This document shows, piece by piece, positions 1 to 15,769 of a stretch of DNA of 64,000 nt. The position numbers and the translations under genes were made by a program. Numbering within the stretch: the first letter of the stretch is position 1; each line of letters starts with the position of its first letter. A model generated the notes under the pieces. That model saw nothing but the letters and a program-made list of their open reading frames with translations, did not search any database and was not told where the DNA came from. The DNA comes from Mesaphorura yosii (taxonomy: Eukaryota; Arthropoda; Collembola; Poduromorpha; Tullbergiidae). The stretch lies in assembly GCA_009869945.1 (NCBI GenBank), contig WIXG01000034.1, forward strand, positions 186,001 through 250,000, in the 5' to 3' direction.

Positions 1-3000
1 CCGAGATTCATCTTCAGCTCGTCTCGTCGTCGTGCGTTCGTGTACTTGCCATTGTTTACACAGAGCCTTCATGTTCATGTTCGATTTTATGCATTTGTTT
101 CTTGACATCGCTCAAGTGTGCTATTTATATTGCATTAATATCTTGAATTTATGGCAGCCGTTCACATACGCACACGCAGCTGAGTACAATTCGATGCGCT
201 GTGATGCGGTTACGAGAACGAGGCAGAGCAGAGAGTTTTACTGTTTGCCTTAATAATTGTAAATCTCTTGTAAGCACTTGGAGATTAGATCTTCACGTTC
301 CATACTATCTTCTCATTCAGTGCAAAGCGCAAGGGCACTTCCATCATATCGCATGCATCTCAGCCCAGGATCCTCAAAAGATAATCAAATAAATCGAAAA
401 GTGGATCGTTAACATATCATCCATCCGTGCTAACAAATAACGGTAGATACCATACATCAATCTTGCCATCAGAGTACGGTGCATCGCATACTTGCTCGTC
501 CAGAATGTATTAATCAATCTGGCTTGACAAATATTACATCACTCGCTGCTGCTGCTACTGTTACTGAAGCTACTGGCACTGGCTTGGTACACAACGTCTG
601 GAAATGAGCGATCTTAATTTATACACACAACACGCAGATCTTGGATCGCTGATGTTTGGCTTCACCCTTTCAAATATATTGTAATCATTTTCATTCTGCA
701 GATGCGTCTAGCCGCTTTATCTCGTTTGGATTCCACTTCTCACATCTCATTTCTCAGATGAAGAATGTTAACGATCAACGCAATGCTGCGCTTCTCAATG
801 AAGGGCTGCATTGCATAGTTTCGGTCACTGCATAATAACACCCTTGCATCACCGCTAATGATACATCTTGGTTTCTTTTTTCGTACTCGAACGCGCAGGG
901 CGCAATATTGAGGCAGGCGGAAGGTCGAACATCGAAGAACACAGCGCTTTTACGCATGTATCCGTACATACATCTCCTTTCCCCACAGCACAATGCATTG
1001 TAATAAGATAAAAGTGACAGTTTGAGACAAATTAGAATGTTTTTTCGGGAATTTATGTGGTATGTAAACGCAAGGCGTACAAAGAGTTATTGGAATTGAG
1101 AGACGAACGGCTACGCCAAGGCAGGACGAGGGGAGAAAATGAAAAATTCAATCTTGCTCCATGCTGAGGCTCAAAAGATAGTACGAGTAACGAGTGCGAG
1201 TACGTGAATACGCGTTCATTCATAACTTAACTCTTCCAGGGCGCAACGCATGCAATGGTGTGTTGGTAATGGGATAATAGCAAACGTTCTTTTTTCAATA
1301 AAGAGCAAAAACCAATTGGAAAGAATATAATATCTTCAGCCCAAGTTAAGACCATGTGTAGAGTATTTATATTTTCTCATCTTTAAAGCAGACAGACTTT
1401 AAATGGAATGGGCCATGCCTGTCCCGCAGTGAGGCAGACAGGAGAAGGGTAGAGCCATAATGATGATCGTCGCAAGCAGTGAGTCATATTGAACGAATCC
1501 CAACCCATCAGAGGACAATAATTACCCTTCCAAAGTAATAAATAACCAAACGACTGGAAAATGTAATATAATCATAATAATTCCAAAGATAGCTTTCATC
1601 TCGATACAACGCTGAAGCTAAAAAGCAAAGAGTGAAATTGAAATCGTTTTCGTTTCCAGCAATTTTCTTCCTCGTTCCCCGAAATGAGCTTTAAAACGAA
1701 TGTTATGAGGTGTAAAATAAACGTTCTCGATCTAGTTTGCTTACGGTACGGATTCCAGCTTCAATTTGATGAGACCTAAAGCTGGAGCCTAGAACGGTTA
1801 TCACCTCACGTTGAGTGTCAGAGTGTATGCAAGCACGCATGATATGGAACCATTAACTTCAACGCGTGACGATGACATTAAGTGAACTTTTCGTCGTCTC
1901 CCAAGCTAAAGTTTGACTCTTCACCCAACTCTTCATCTTCATTCATTAAGAATAAACTGCTTAAGGTTACATACTGACGCTTGTTAGCTTAGCTTGTTAA
2001 GTGTCAGTTTCTGAGTTTCTTTCTGCTTTAGAGTTGACAAAAACTTTGGCCCAAGAAAATTATCAAACTGCACTGCACGATGCAAAAGTTTGGATTGAAA
2101 ACTGACCATAAATGGAGAGCTGGCTATGAGTTCGTTGTTTGACTTTCTTGTTAAGCACGAGAATGTGACCGCAGCAGTTAAGAAGCTGTCATACAAGTTT
2201 CATAATTTTCCAGTCTCGAGTCGAATTTGTTTGAGATATTTGCTCAGATGAAGTGCTCAGTGCCAAGAATCTGAAGACGTTTGCTATTTGCCAGAATGTC
2301 AATCCAAAGCGTTTGAAGTAACTTGTCGGAAGTTACCTGAGTGCGTTTGTGGCAAGGGTTTTTGTTATCAGTACTTCAGTGGACCGCCTTGTCCATTTTC
2401 TTATTCGCAAAACTATGCCTAGTCTAGCAAATACCGTGGTGCGTCTCTTGTACGAGAATGTACAGTCAACGACGAACTCTAATATGCAACGAAAGTTTTA
2501 ATTAGATAGCTTTGGTTTCGCAAAGTATTAACTTATTAAGCCAGGTACGAACTGCAGAATGCAGGGACTTAATTTTCCGACAATATTTAAGGATCCCGAA
2601 ACTCTATCATCCGCAGGTCTTAAATATTATTAATTACGTTCATTTATGCTTCTATTATGAATAATCTTATCATTAACGTACTCCGCCTCAGCGTTCAATA
2701 TGAATTTTATGCAAAAATTCTAAAGACTTTAATAAACTAGAATGCAAGAGACTTTGCATGCTTTGCGACTTTCTCCCGAGTGCAAAACTTGAAAGCTCAA
2801 AGACCAACATCAGACTGAAACTTCAGGGAAGCATGCAAACAGCGAGCACTGCCATTGATATTCCAGGAGTCGTAGAAAGTAAAGTTCGTCAATTTAATCA
2901 ACATAAATAATATCTCATTTGGGATTTTTGATTCTTGTTTACGATCAGAGCCTCTCAGCCTTTATGGCCGATACAGGCAGCATTGTCACATGGCTTGAAC

Positions 3001-6000
3001 CTTTTTTAACGGCGAAAGTCGCCTGCGAAGCTATTAACCGAACATTTCGAACGCTGCGCAGGCAGCGTAATTTTCAGTGTATTTAAACTTCCCCTTTCTA
3101 CTCAATTGCTTATTGCTTCGTTTCGATTTCCCGTAACTCGTAATTTCCATTTTGAACCTGTGCTGTGCTGCATCTCGCTGTTGGGCCACAGTGCAGGGCA
3201 GAGTCGCATGGCAGCGTTAATGTTGCACTTTATTTTAATTTTCCCCTTCAAGTTCACATCACACTGGGCGAGGTCTTTATTTCAATAAACCAATATTAAT
3301 TCTCTTCTCTGCTGCGTCCGTGCTGCGCTGTGGTTGTGGGGTAAGGGCAAACTGAATGTCGCATTTTTCAGAAAGTTTACACAAGGTTTTAAAAACTGCG
3401 CTTAAAAGAACCCCCGGCTGGCCCTGCATTGCAGTTGCCTGCAGTCTGTGCACTGAATCCAACTCGACTCGCTCTTTGTGATACGAGTGCGAGTGCATTA
3501 AATGAAGTTGTAAAAATTATACAAACTTTCCTTTTTATCTTTGGCAACTCTCGCTCAATGTAAGCAGGAGCAGCAACCAGCGCTCGAAAGAGAGAAAGAG
3601 GTGACAATTTTGATGTTCAGTCTGACAGGATTTATGAACTCAAGCCGACATAATGATAATGACCAGAATGGTGATACAGATGGTGAGGTTGCTCATGGCT
3701 CTGCTGTGCTCAGCTCATTACGACAAGTATTGCCGATGATTTCAATTACGCTTACGCTGCCCTGCGCTGCTCTGCTTTATGCATTCATTTGGTTTTTAAT
3801 GGGGAAACGGAAAGCGACTCCACTGCGGCTGCATTAACAGAAATTTCCTGTGCTCACTTTTGATCTTGATTTATCACTCGGTTTTATTTTGCTCTACGCT
3901 TAGATTGGCCCACCTACGGCGGCCCGTAATTTATAAAAAGAATGAGCGCGCATGCAGAGTGAGAGAACAGCAATATTTTTCGAGGGATTATTTACACATC
4001 AAATTGAATTATATTTTATGATATTTTTCTCAGACCAACATTAAAATTATGCTCGTGCTCAAGCGGCGCAAGTTCAAAAGTCTGATTTGCGTCGCGTGTG
4101 CTGTGCTGCGCTCAAACTTAAAATTTTAGTGCGACCTCTCAAAGGGCAAAGTTACTCTATGTGTTTCTGATTTCATTGCTCTTTTGAATTTTCTACGTCG
4201 AGAATCAAACGCTATCTGAGCGCACTTTTATTCATAATTTATTTTATTGCAATCTCACCGAGGAACTTCATAACCAATTGTGTCAGATCTCAGTCGCTCG
4301 TCTTTCAGCTCGCCTCGTCGCTTCTGCTCTGATAAAAACCGGCAGAAGAAAACTACCTGAGTGTCTTTGCCAATAAAAAAGTTTCCAAACTCTCGTAAAT
4401 GCTGAATGCTGGTGCTGAGTGAAACGGAAAATCGCATGAATTCCTTCCGTTTATTGATGCCACTACTTTCACTTTTGCACCCGTATCCTCGCCCGCCTGT
4501 CTGCTATGCAACGCAGAGATACCGCTCGACTGCTCGCAGACACTCGCGAGCTGCTGCTCGAGCAAGATGTGAAGATTTCCCAAGTGGTTTTTGCTTTCCC
4601 TGCGTCCGTACTTACTGCCTCTCATGATGTATTCACAAAAGATTGATTCCTCAAATATTTTTAGCACGAAGACACGGCACACGAGCGTCGGCGTTTACTG
4701 CGACTTTGTGTGTATAAATTCATATTTATATTTCATAACATGATAATAGTAATAGTAAAGACGCACGACGCAGGCAATGATAATAATATGTATGCATTGA
4801 ATGCACATGAAGATGAGTTATGTAAATTCTATGCACAAAACCCTTCACGTAGATCCGATGACAGCATTACACTTTCCTAGCTGAGAGTGTAGAGCATAGA
4901 GCAGATGACTCAATATTTGTTCAAGCCCTTATAAATTGCCCGTACGTGTGTGCTCTTGCGCTTTGAATTGAGTGAATAGCGGAATATTGTTATGATTATT
5001 GTGTTGTCAATGCGCAAGAGTCTTCGGGACTAGTTCGAGAATACAAAATACAAGAAAGAAGCCAATGCATGACAGGCACAATGCACGAGTGCTACTACAA
5101 AATTTGATGGAAACTCGTCACTCGCTGTATCTGCATTTCACAGAAATTCAACATTCAACCCGTTTTTATGTCTTTATCTTTTGCATTTACCTTCAAATTG
5201 AATTTTTTTTACTTTCTAGTTTAGGGAATGGCAACGGCAATCATAAGACCGTTGATACACTTTGGCAGTGAAAGAATGCAATTCGCTGTATTTGGTTTCT
5301 CCAAGATTTCATTCTCATTTACCACGCCATGACTCATGACTCTCAACCGTCGCGTAGCAATATTTTGATTCAATTTCGAAGAAGGTATCAACATTTGCTT
5401 TGAGATTGCAGCTCGGATACGAAGCATCTAACCAGATCTGCTTCTGACGTCTATTCTGCCCGCGTTTTGACTCCAAACCGAAATTATTTCACAGTTGTTG
5501 GTCATAAATTCGGATAATATGATGAGAATTGTATTGCAGTCGCAGATCTTATTACACACAGAATTATAAACATCTTTACGTATATGGCATTATAATCTTT
5601 GAGCTTAACTTTCCCTTCATGGCTTTCTTCTTGTCTGCTGTCCGCGTCCCTGCCCCGCGTGACAATGCAGCGGTAGCTGACGGCAGCAGGGATGGAAATT
5701 GAGGGATGAGAATGAACAAGTGCACCTTCCCGCAAAGTTGCAACTCCAATCCGGGATAATACCAGATGAAATGACTACAGACTTTATGTCCCCAAGTGCA
5801 TGAAATGTGAAGGCTAGAAGTAAGTAAAGTGAAGTACGATGGACGAAGTCAAAGAAGTTGACCCCAAAAACATTTGAAGGAATTGAGAACCCCAAAATAG
5901 AATGCGCATCGAATTAATCCCATTCTTCTTGGTTTCAGAAGTCTGATGCCTGAATGCAACAGCAAATAGCATCCGTTGCTAATGTAATGCTATTGGTAAT

Positions 6001-6926
6001 GGTAATGCACCTTAGATTCACAATGGTCACAGTCTGGAAGAATTTTGATTCCTAGTTTCAAAGCTCAATGCCCATTGCCATTGCATGACAAAGATTCGTT
6101 TCAGAGGAAATAAAGTCTGTGCAAATACTATCAAGAAATGAAACAGAAGTAGTAAAAGGAGATTTATAAGCCATGAGATGGACTGACGGACGACGACGGG
6201 AGAGAGAAGAAAAGGATTTCCATCCTAATATAGAAAGTCATTTACTTTATAATCTGCTCACGTGTTGCGAGTGCATTCCCTGCTGCCCAATCTTGCATTG
6301 CCATCTCCTTATGCACTTTCAATGCGGACGCATTAAAGAAGCAGGGTGATCATGGCCACCGTGATCAGATCGCATCGTGATAGCTGCGGCGCGGCAGAAT
6401 CTTTTTTACTTTTCCTAGCAGCACTGCACAGTAATTTACTTATCGGAGAAAGCGACGAGGTTAATAAAAATGAATCATACTTCAGCCACGCAACGATCGA
6501 AAAGAGTTGGATGCTTTTTTCGGCCCATTCAGCATGATTCTGGTGAGCGTAGCGACAGTTCTTAATGAAACCAATTTACTACATAATTTCACACAGCGTG
6601 CACGTCTGGAGTCAGTTTCCTTTGAGAAAGTGTCCTTTCACCATCCTGGTGTCCCTGAAAAGTTTTCACCTCAGAAGCGAAAAAAGGCAAGCCCGAATCA
6701 TTTCAGTTTGTATTTATATTTTGGGCGAAGACTGAATTTTACATTGCCTTTTCCAGTTGCGTTTCCTGTCGCATCCGAGTCCCGAGTCATCTTGTGATTG
6801 CGATTAATTGTCCCCATCTTCGGGATATGACACCGTTGGGAAGATTTTAATTTGAGGAGGGGGATTTTTCTCGTGCTCGCGCGTCGCTTTCAGCTTTCAG
6901 ATGAGATTAAGATGCTTGATGGCATT

Positions 6927-6946
6927 GCATGGCATGGCATGGCATG
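6927..6946. repeat. Short GCATG pentanucleotide microsatellite
   Basis: About four tandem copies of GCATG/GGCAT are visible in otherwise unique sequence. No gene is near it and I see no function. Confidence 0.7.
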
Positions 6947-9900
6947 ACTTATCCGAGAGCAAGAGCAACAGAAAGCAGAAATCGAGCCGGAGCACTCGAG
7001 TTTTCTGTTTAATACAACAATTTTGGAGTCACTCGGAGACATTTTCATTATTTTTCCTGTCTCGCGTCGTCGCGCGTCCCGTCACATTATTGTAGGGCAA
7101 TAAAACGAGTCCGCTTCGTGTATATTGCTCGAGTTTGCAAACAAAAATGCATACACGGCAAATAAATTGCGATTCGCAATAAAGTTGGCAGAAAGTTGTT
7201 GAAAAGTGCGCGTAAATTCATGGCGAAAAGGAAGTCAGAATCACTTTGGCCTGTTAATAAATTCTTGTATACAAATTGTATCCAGATATTTACGACCGAG
7301 TTGAAGTTGAGGCACTCTCACATTTTCCTTTCGGCAGTTCGCGACTCGCAAGTCGAAGAGTCGTCGAAGTAAGTGCGTGGAAACTTGCGGAGAAGCGCCG
7401 TTGCTATTGCTGAATTGCTGAAGATGTGGCAGAGATGAAGTTGTGCGAGAGAAAGATGAAATGGTGAAGTATAAAAGTATAAATTTTTTCTTTCACTACT
7501 CACCCTCGTCGTTTCTCTATGCATGGCACTACGTTGTGTGTGTCTATTACCGTAATGATGGTTCGACGATGAAAGTGAAAAAAGTATGAATGAATAGACG
7601 GATGAGTGCACTGATCTTGTATCATCATCACGGGTTATCATTATTATTTCCCAAACAGCACAGCACGAGCACGCATTGCAGTTGCGTAAGTTCTAAATGC
7701 CCGTGCCCGTGGAAAGTAAAAGGCGCAGACAGGCAGAGTAAACGACCGTGTTGTCTTTCGTCAAACTTGTATGGCAATGCATGGCATTGGAAAGATGCTC
7801 GGCGATACTGCATTTATGACAATGTATAGACATTTCCCCAGCACCATTATTGTAATGGCTTTTCCTTCACACTCTGTCCTGTCCACACGTATAAAATATT
7901 GTGTAAATCTTCCTCGTACCGCATTGTCGGCGTTGCGTTACGTTCTCTTTGTCTCTATTGTTATTTTCTGGTTTGGGAAAGCAACACGAAAAAGAAAACA
8001 TGAATCGGATGGTAAAAGTAAAGGCCAGATCCAGACTGCGTCTTGCATGAAAAGCAACGGCATGCATGCATGTAAAAGTATTGCCAGTGCCATGCTATTA
8101 TGGACCAGAAAGATAGATAGATTGAACATTACCGAATCAAAATCCTATTAGTTTGATGACTCGTGGAAATATTACTTTATGCCATTTGATAGGTTTTTTA
8201 CAACTACTTTCCTCTGTCTACTGTCTGCTCTCTTGTATCCTTGCACTGTACGGATTCCATGGCCTGGACCGTGTAAAACTTCTGGTTTAACAAGGCCTCT
8301 TCTCGTTCTGGTGCTTTTATCCGTGTCCGTGTCGTAAGTGAACCCAAGAATAGGATTATTCGCCAGATTTTATAAGCACGCTCGTATCGTTAGCTTTAAC
8401 TGTAACCGTAACTCTGCTGTGTTCTGTAGTTCTGGGTTTCAGTTGGAAACTCTTTATAGGGGCAGTAAGAGAAAATTGCAGCATTCTCACAAATTTCCGG
8501 TCTCCAGCTTAATTTCATTCCAGTGCAGGGCGTCGGAGGCCAGAAGCTGGAATTGTGGCCTTTTGGTTTCAAGCGTAATCCTAATGTAATAATAGGCTTA
8601 AGAAGCTTGCATTAAGGCGAGCCTGCTCACCTCTCGCTTACCATTGTCTATTTGCCGTGAATACTAAGCGCTGCTGCTGGACTAGGTCGTGCCCGTGCCA
8701 TGGCTCTCATGTAGCGCGTATAATCCTTAAATCTCATTTTCGTTAATGATTAATTCAATGAAATTATAAATGGTCCTATTCAATTTGGCCAGTTGGTGCA
8801 AGGATGGAACTTCCTGTAAGTAGTAAGCAGGAATCCATGCAAAGCGTGGCGTTGCGTTGCGAGCCAGTCAACAATTTCCATTGCCGTTGCGGTTATTTGT
8901 TCTTGTTCGCAAAGTAAAGGTGTTGATCCATGTTACTGATAATTCCCAGGAATTGAGCTTCGGTTCGGCTTCGTCTCGTGCCTGCAACTGCCACCCCATT
9001 TTTAAACTTGAAAAATTGATCTTGGCGGCTGATTTATGTATCATTACATCCGTGTATTCGAGCAAATAATAGGTTATGGTTTCAACCATCGCCGAGAACC
9101 AGTTGCAGGTCTTATAAGCTACTTTTTTTTGTGAACAATGTAACGGAAAGAGAAGGAGCATATGATCAGATGGGTGATGGATTCCATAATAAATTGTCTT
9201 CCAACTTGTAAGTACATAGTAAGTCGTAAACAGAAAATTGGAAACCTATTATTTAGTATTAATTTAAGTAGCACAGAGCAATGCAATGTCTATTACTACG
9301 TGACGTAGATGTCAACTCTTTAATAATCCATATCATAACCTTCACTTTGCCCTGCTCAGCGTGAGCTGGTTGAGATGAAGGGTTATTGTGGTTTCAAAGT
9401 GCAACCCTCAACTTGTCAGTCATGTCTCACGCAGGTAAAATGGGCACAGTAGACAGACCGACAGGTAGGTATTACATTGTTAATTATATAATTTATTTAC
9501 TCACTGACAGAAATTAGACACGTTGTTCAACTGACAACAACGAACGGTACAGTGAATTGCAGATAGCAATCCGCCTATCTTTCAAAAGCATGTTCCTTAA
9601 ATCTTTAAGGATTTCTTTCGGTTCAGTTCTGACTTCCTCCTTTGTTGCGTTGTTGCGTGGGGTATTGTCCTCTCGTAAGTCGTACGTAATTTGATACAGT
9701 AATGAGAGCTGAGTGAATTTAACTAGCTTTCGTACATTTAGAATGGAATTCTGCTCTAAATTCAAACACGCATTTGAAGGATTGGGCGTTAATAATTTGA
9801 CTTTGACTGGATTTTAAGCTGTGCTGCAGAGTGCAAGCGCCAATATTTGCTCAATTGTCACTTCAGCTGGCTAATGAATGTGCTTCGAAGTCACAGCGTA

Positions 9901-12900
9901 ACCCAACACGGAACCTGGAACACGATTCCAGTAAACAAAATTAAAATTCAGACAGCGCACACATAATTAACCTTTTACTCAATTCAAACCCATCATTAGC
10001 TCGTATCCCGAAACATGGTTTGTATGTTTTTCATAAGAGCACATGCTTTGTATTGATCTTGAATTCCGCTTTCGTTTCCTGTTACGCGTGCCACACAGAC
10101 CGTATTTGCACTGTACTGCTCTGGTTTAGCTTACCGATTGCGTGGAATAACAAATTTGACCAGGTGGGCTGCGGATGCCGATGCGGGTGGGTAAATTTAG
10201 AACAAAAAGTTTGTCCATGCCAAATTCTCTGCGTAAGTTCGAAAGAAGTGAAAGTTTTCTTGGGCAGGAGTTTTCGGCACGATATTTCTCGATATCCTTT
10301 GACTTTACTCGCAATTTATATAATAACAAATCGAATTATTCACGGGCTGGTCATCGCAGTTCGCCTGAAGCTTAGCTGAGCTTGGCCAGAAATGCTATCT
10401 TTTAGCTGGCGGCGCAGCATTCGTTGAGTATTTTGCCCATAAATAGAAATACGTGCCATTGAATCTTCTTGAGAGCCCTGAGTTGTTAATACCATATCGC
10501 TATTAACGAGATAATAATTATGCGACAAACTCAGCAACCCCAAGACGAAGAGCGGCCGCAACATCGCATCGCTGAGAGTCCAGCATTCATTTTTCCAGCA
10601 CGCACTCCAACAATGCCGCACTCTTCGTAATATGTTGTATTTTCTTCTCATGATGTCATCAGAATTTATACAAAGGACGCGACCGAAAAAATAATGATTA
10701 ATTGCTACGTAATAATGTCACGATGCTTTTCATACATAGGAGAGTCTATCCAGCTATGAACGACTCAAAGTCCAAAGCTCTCCACATCCGCACAGTTCTC
10801 TTCATCCTCGCATCAGTCCGCACTCCAGGCAAGGCAGTGTCCTCCTGCTTTTTGATTCACTTTTGTCCCAAAATTATGTTCAGTTTTTTCTTGTTTTTCT
10901 TTCATGCTTGGGTTGGGATGGAACGAATGGAAATACACACTGCACAAGTTCCGCGTGCAATGTCAAGGGTGAGAAAGAAATCCTGAGTTGAGCACGGAGC
11001 TCGTTCTGTGAAAGGACTTGATGATATTTTCAATGATTTTCAGCTCGTGTAGAGTATTTTTACGGCAAACATGCTTTTACTTCTGCTTCAAGCTGGGCTG
11101 GGCTGAGAAGGCTCTACTTTACTACATTGCAGAGTGCAGTGGGTTTAATATGAACGATGGAAAAACATCGGAGCGTACAAACCCGATTAAATTGTATTGC
11201 GTTTCTTTTGCGCGTGTTTTTTAATGTCATGTGTGAGCAATCTGTATGTAATACCATTTAGTTACGCTAGATTATTTATATTTTTATTGTGCATGAGTTT
11301 TCACAGCGTTCAGCTATTTCCACCCTAAGCGAGTCGGAGTTTTAATAGAATTACATAAGAATTTTTATAATACAATCTGGAAACTCATGTGAAAGCTAAA
11401 AATGGAAATGGCACGAATAAAGAACCGACTGATTCTGATTTGGCTCTCCGTCGCATTGGTTTAGTTCTGATTACTCATCGGACTCCGGTCGAGCGTCAGT
11501 CGCACTGTCCCCTGCGCCCTGCTTGTGATTGGCCAAGCAGGCTACGCTTGTCGTGCCGTAATAAAGATGAGTGACCAAGGACAGCGTGCACTCGTTCTTT
11601 GGCACTTTGATAACAATTGAAGAGTGAACAGCATGTTCATTGAATGTGACAAGTTCGAGCCATGATTTATTACGTCAGCGTATCCAGCACGCTTGCCCAC
11701 TTGGCTTGGATGCTGCGCGCTGCTGCAGGGACGTTTGTGGAAAACCACAACCAAATTACACTTTTTAAGGTTCAAACTCAAACCAGAAGGACCAACTTTA
11801 TGAAAAGTATTTCTGGTATCGGTTTTGGTTTCGGTTTCCCCCATTCAGAATTCTTTTTAGTTTGTTCAGGCACTGTAACCACCGAGCAATGAAATATTGG
11901 AATCGCATGACCAAAATTATTGTAATTTAGCTTTCTCATAATGCGAAATGAGAGTTGAGAATTGCAGTTGGTTACAGAATCCAAACTTGATTATGTAGAC
12001 TGTGTATCCAATATCACTAAATAACTCACGCATTGATCACTTTCAAGTTGTGCAATGAACTTGAACCTATTTAATAAAGTATTTTATAAATGAGTTTTTA
12101 CCATTCAAATAAATGGGTTTCCTGTCTTGGCATGCTCGTGGTGTACTTGATTTTAAGCGTTTCGTACGTGAAGGTCGAATTTCCATTCCCAACCTCCAAA
12201 CTCGCCGCTGTCACCGCATTTTAGTCTCAAATTCAGTTTGATTAATTGGTTATTCTGTTTTATTGCAGGTAAGACGTGGATGCTGTAATCAGAAATGCAT
12301 TTTATATGTCACAACACTACAAAGGGAGCTAAAATGCAATAGAAGGCTTCAGACTGTACAGTATTCAATGCGTGAACACAGCAACCAATGAAGCAGTGGA
12401 CAATAATAATGCTATCTGTCACGTGAAACTTTCTTTGTAGTGTGGTTCTGTATAAGGATATCATCTAATAAGACAATAAGAGGCGAGGGGAAATCTATCC
12501 GATGAATTCAGAGTCTGATTGTGGCAGAGGTCAATTTATCCTGATTATTACTTTCATTAGTGTGAAGGAAGTTACCACTCCCCAGTTTGGAAGTACACTG
12601 TCATTACTCCCTGTCCTATCCTGTCCTGTCTTTTTCCTGTTTCGGAAGATCTTAACTTTCTCGAAGTTAACAGGGACAATACGAAATGCGTGAGGGTTGG
12701 AGATTAATTTACGGTGGCCGGTGACCAGTTTCAGGCTAAAGCGGTGCTGGTGTGCAGTGGTGGACATTAACAAAACACGATACGAATCTTTTCTAGAACG
12801 AATTCAGATTATGAATCATAATTCTGTACTAGTGGAAAGTGCTATTTGAAAGTACTTTGCTGCGAAATTCTAAGAAGATCACCTATTTCAGGCTCAGCTT

Positions 12901-15769
12901 CTGACTTTTCGTTTCCATTTGGTAAGAGTGAGCTTTTATTTCTCAAGCCAGGAAGTGCTTTACCTGTACGCGTGTAAATTGTTAATCAAACTCTGAGTAG
13001 GACGTTAGCCTTCTAATTTATCAATAAACTCCTTCTGTGAAATGAACTCTGAGTGAAGTGTGCACAAAAATTAAATTCTAGAGGTAGTGGGCTTGTATTT
13101 GTGCTCGAGCATTGTATCAGGTAGAGAAAAGTAATCCGACTCAAAGTCGAAGGTGTAACATTTCGCTTCTGATTAAATATTTAATCAATTTTCCTTCTCA
13201 AGACCCTCCACGATGAAGTATGCGTGCTTCGTACAAGATTGATTTATATTTGTCAATGTCGTGAAACAAAGCGAAAGCTCCTCTCGTGCTCCTTGTTATT
13301 AACTGTAACAATCCAATATGGGTAGGTCGACCGGGCCCGAAAAGTGAAATCAGGAGTCCATTGTTCGCCCGTTAATAATATCGAGTTGGACGGACATTCG
13401 AGCCAAAAGATAAAAACAAAGGAAACACCAAAAGGAAAATGAAATTGAAAAAATGTACGCAGTGAAAACAATGCAACCACGGCACAGTCAAAGTCGAAGT
13501 CGAGTTCGAGGTTCTTTCTATTCTTTTCTGGCTGATTGTGGATTGCGTGGGAAAAGGTGATTTAAGACACTCGCGTTTCGTAAGTTATAATACGTGAGCC
13601 AGCCAGCCCCGCTCGGTTCGACGTGCGCCTTGTTGTATGCCTTGTAACGCGAGTCTCTTGATTTTTTCTCAGTCAGTATTATTCTAGAGGTTAATGGGTA
13701 TAAACACAAACACAATGCAGCAACATTTTATGGAAAGTCAGACAGACGTGTCCGTATCCTGTCCGTTTTGTATGCATTTTGCCCGAGTGCGAGGCAGACG
13801 AGAGATTCAAACAGATCAAATATTTGACTTCAACCCTGCACCGCTCTGCATTGCGCTGCGTCTGTGCGCTGTACGCGGCAATGGTAATAAAGACTGCAAG
13901 CACGTCCCTTTTCTGGTTTCATCTTGCAGTTTTTCCTTTTCACAGCATGGAACGTGGCTTGAGCTCTAAATATGCACATGTGTTACTAAACGCAAACGCA
14001 GGGATTCCAGACTTTATAAGGCAACAGTGAGCAAATATTTGCACGCCGAACTTTTGCCGTTGGAACAACAAAAGCGTTTCACCTTCATGTAGCTGTATTG
14101 CAGTCTAATATGTTCAATGCACTGTACACCGTTTACTACAAATATTGTTATTACTTTCTAGTGTTTGTTTTCATGATGCATCAACATACCCGCCGACGCT
14201 GCCCGAAACGAAAAACTTTCATGTTCAAGTCTAATTTCTCATCGAAAAATGCAAAAATAAAAATACACTCGATACCTACTTAAACGTGCCGAGTGTGGGT
14301 TTGAGTGCTTGAAGTATGGCTAATTTGTGTACTTTATGAGTGCTGAGCACGGTCCTTTCTCTAGACAAGCTGGCGAGGGTGAAACAAGTCGGGTCGGACT
14401 CCTGGACGGACCTGCGACTCTTGATTTCATTGTTTAATTAAGAAATATTGCATTGTACTTGCGCTTTGTTTTGCTCTACTGCAATCGCGTTGTACGGCGT
14501 GTGCTTAATTTGAAAAACCACCATGGTGCCGTATCTCCTGCAAACCATCTCCAGTCCGGTTATGCTTTTACGCGACCCACACATGCCATATAATTTAGGT
14601 TGGACCAACAATAGTTCAAACCCGCACTCGTAAATGTCACGTTAGCATGTAAATACGTAAGCTCATTGTCACCGTTCTCTAGCACAGAGCAGATTTGTTA
14701 TCTTTGATCGCATAAATAATACCTTGAGAAATTTGAGTCACTCTACTCCGACTTGTCCGTCTCGCTTTCGACTTTCCCCGCCGAGCAGGGCTGCGCGAAA
14801 ACGGGATCGGAATATCAGAATCGTGAAACCGGCAACCGACCAGATCAGCCGGAAGGGACCCACCACCTCGTAAAATGCATGTTACGGACCCTGCTTAAAG
14901 TAAAAAATAATGCTTTCCTTTCCTAACTGGCTTGGCGTTTGAGTCTTGAATCTGATAATCATTGATTTTCCACCCCACACAGCACAAAAGTGGGTCCATC
15001 CCAGCAAAACGAAAATGAAGGCGTTTGCGTGTTAAAATAAAGTTACGCCAAAAAACTAATAATAACAATTATTATTGCATTTCATGTGAAGCGAGTTTGA
15101 GACGCATAAAGCCCGAAAAGTGGCAAGAATTTTTATGAGTTGACACTCGTTGGCTGGCTAGACAGCTATTCAACCAGCAGGCAGGAAAGCTTTGAATAAG
15201 TTCAGCTAGAATTTCGTCAAACCACCAGCCACAAAAATTTGAAAATCTCTGCCTGCCCACTTTGAAACTTGATAAGTCTTTTCTTGCAACTGATTATTTT
15301 TCTTGCTTTGGCTAAATCGAACTGCTTTCATTTGTGCTGCTGCTGTGCTCGCTTCAAAGCGAATAGCGAATAATGATACCATCATAATCATTTTCATTAT
15401 ACGGAAGCTTTGCCTGAATGACAACTTTCACTTGCAGAGTCATCAAACCCATCGTCGTCGTATTAAGCCCAGGCTGTACGCAAGATTATAACCATGCGTT
15501 TATGTTTACAAAAGCTTATGATGACTTTCTTTGATGGTGGTGACAATGCTATCCTTTACGCAGGCACAATGCGAGGAACGCGGCAGTATAAAGTTTAAAG
15601 TGTACAAGCACCGAAATAAAAAAGAGATTGAAAACTATCGCCTGCCTGCCTGTCGCCCGAATTTACATAAAACATATATGAAATGAATGTTGAACACACG
15701 AACAACACGAAATGAATCAAGCAGAAATGATATTGCACGACGCACCAGCCAGGCCCGGCTCGCAATGAA

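Noticed and set aside
3541-3837. 98-residue open frame on the plus strand
   Set aside because: No splice context, no recognisable domain, and overlapping open frames on both strands; composition alone explains it.
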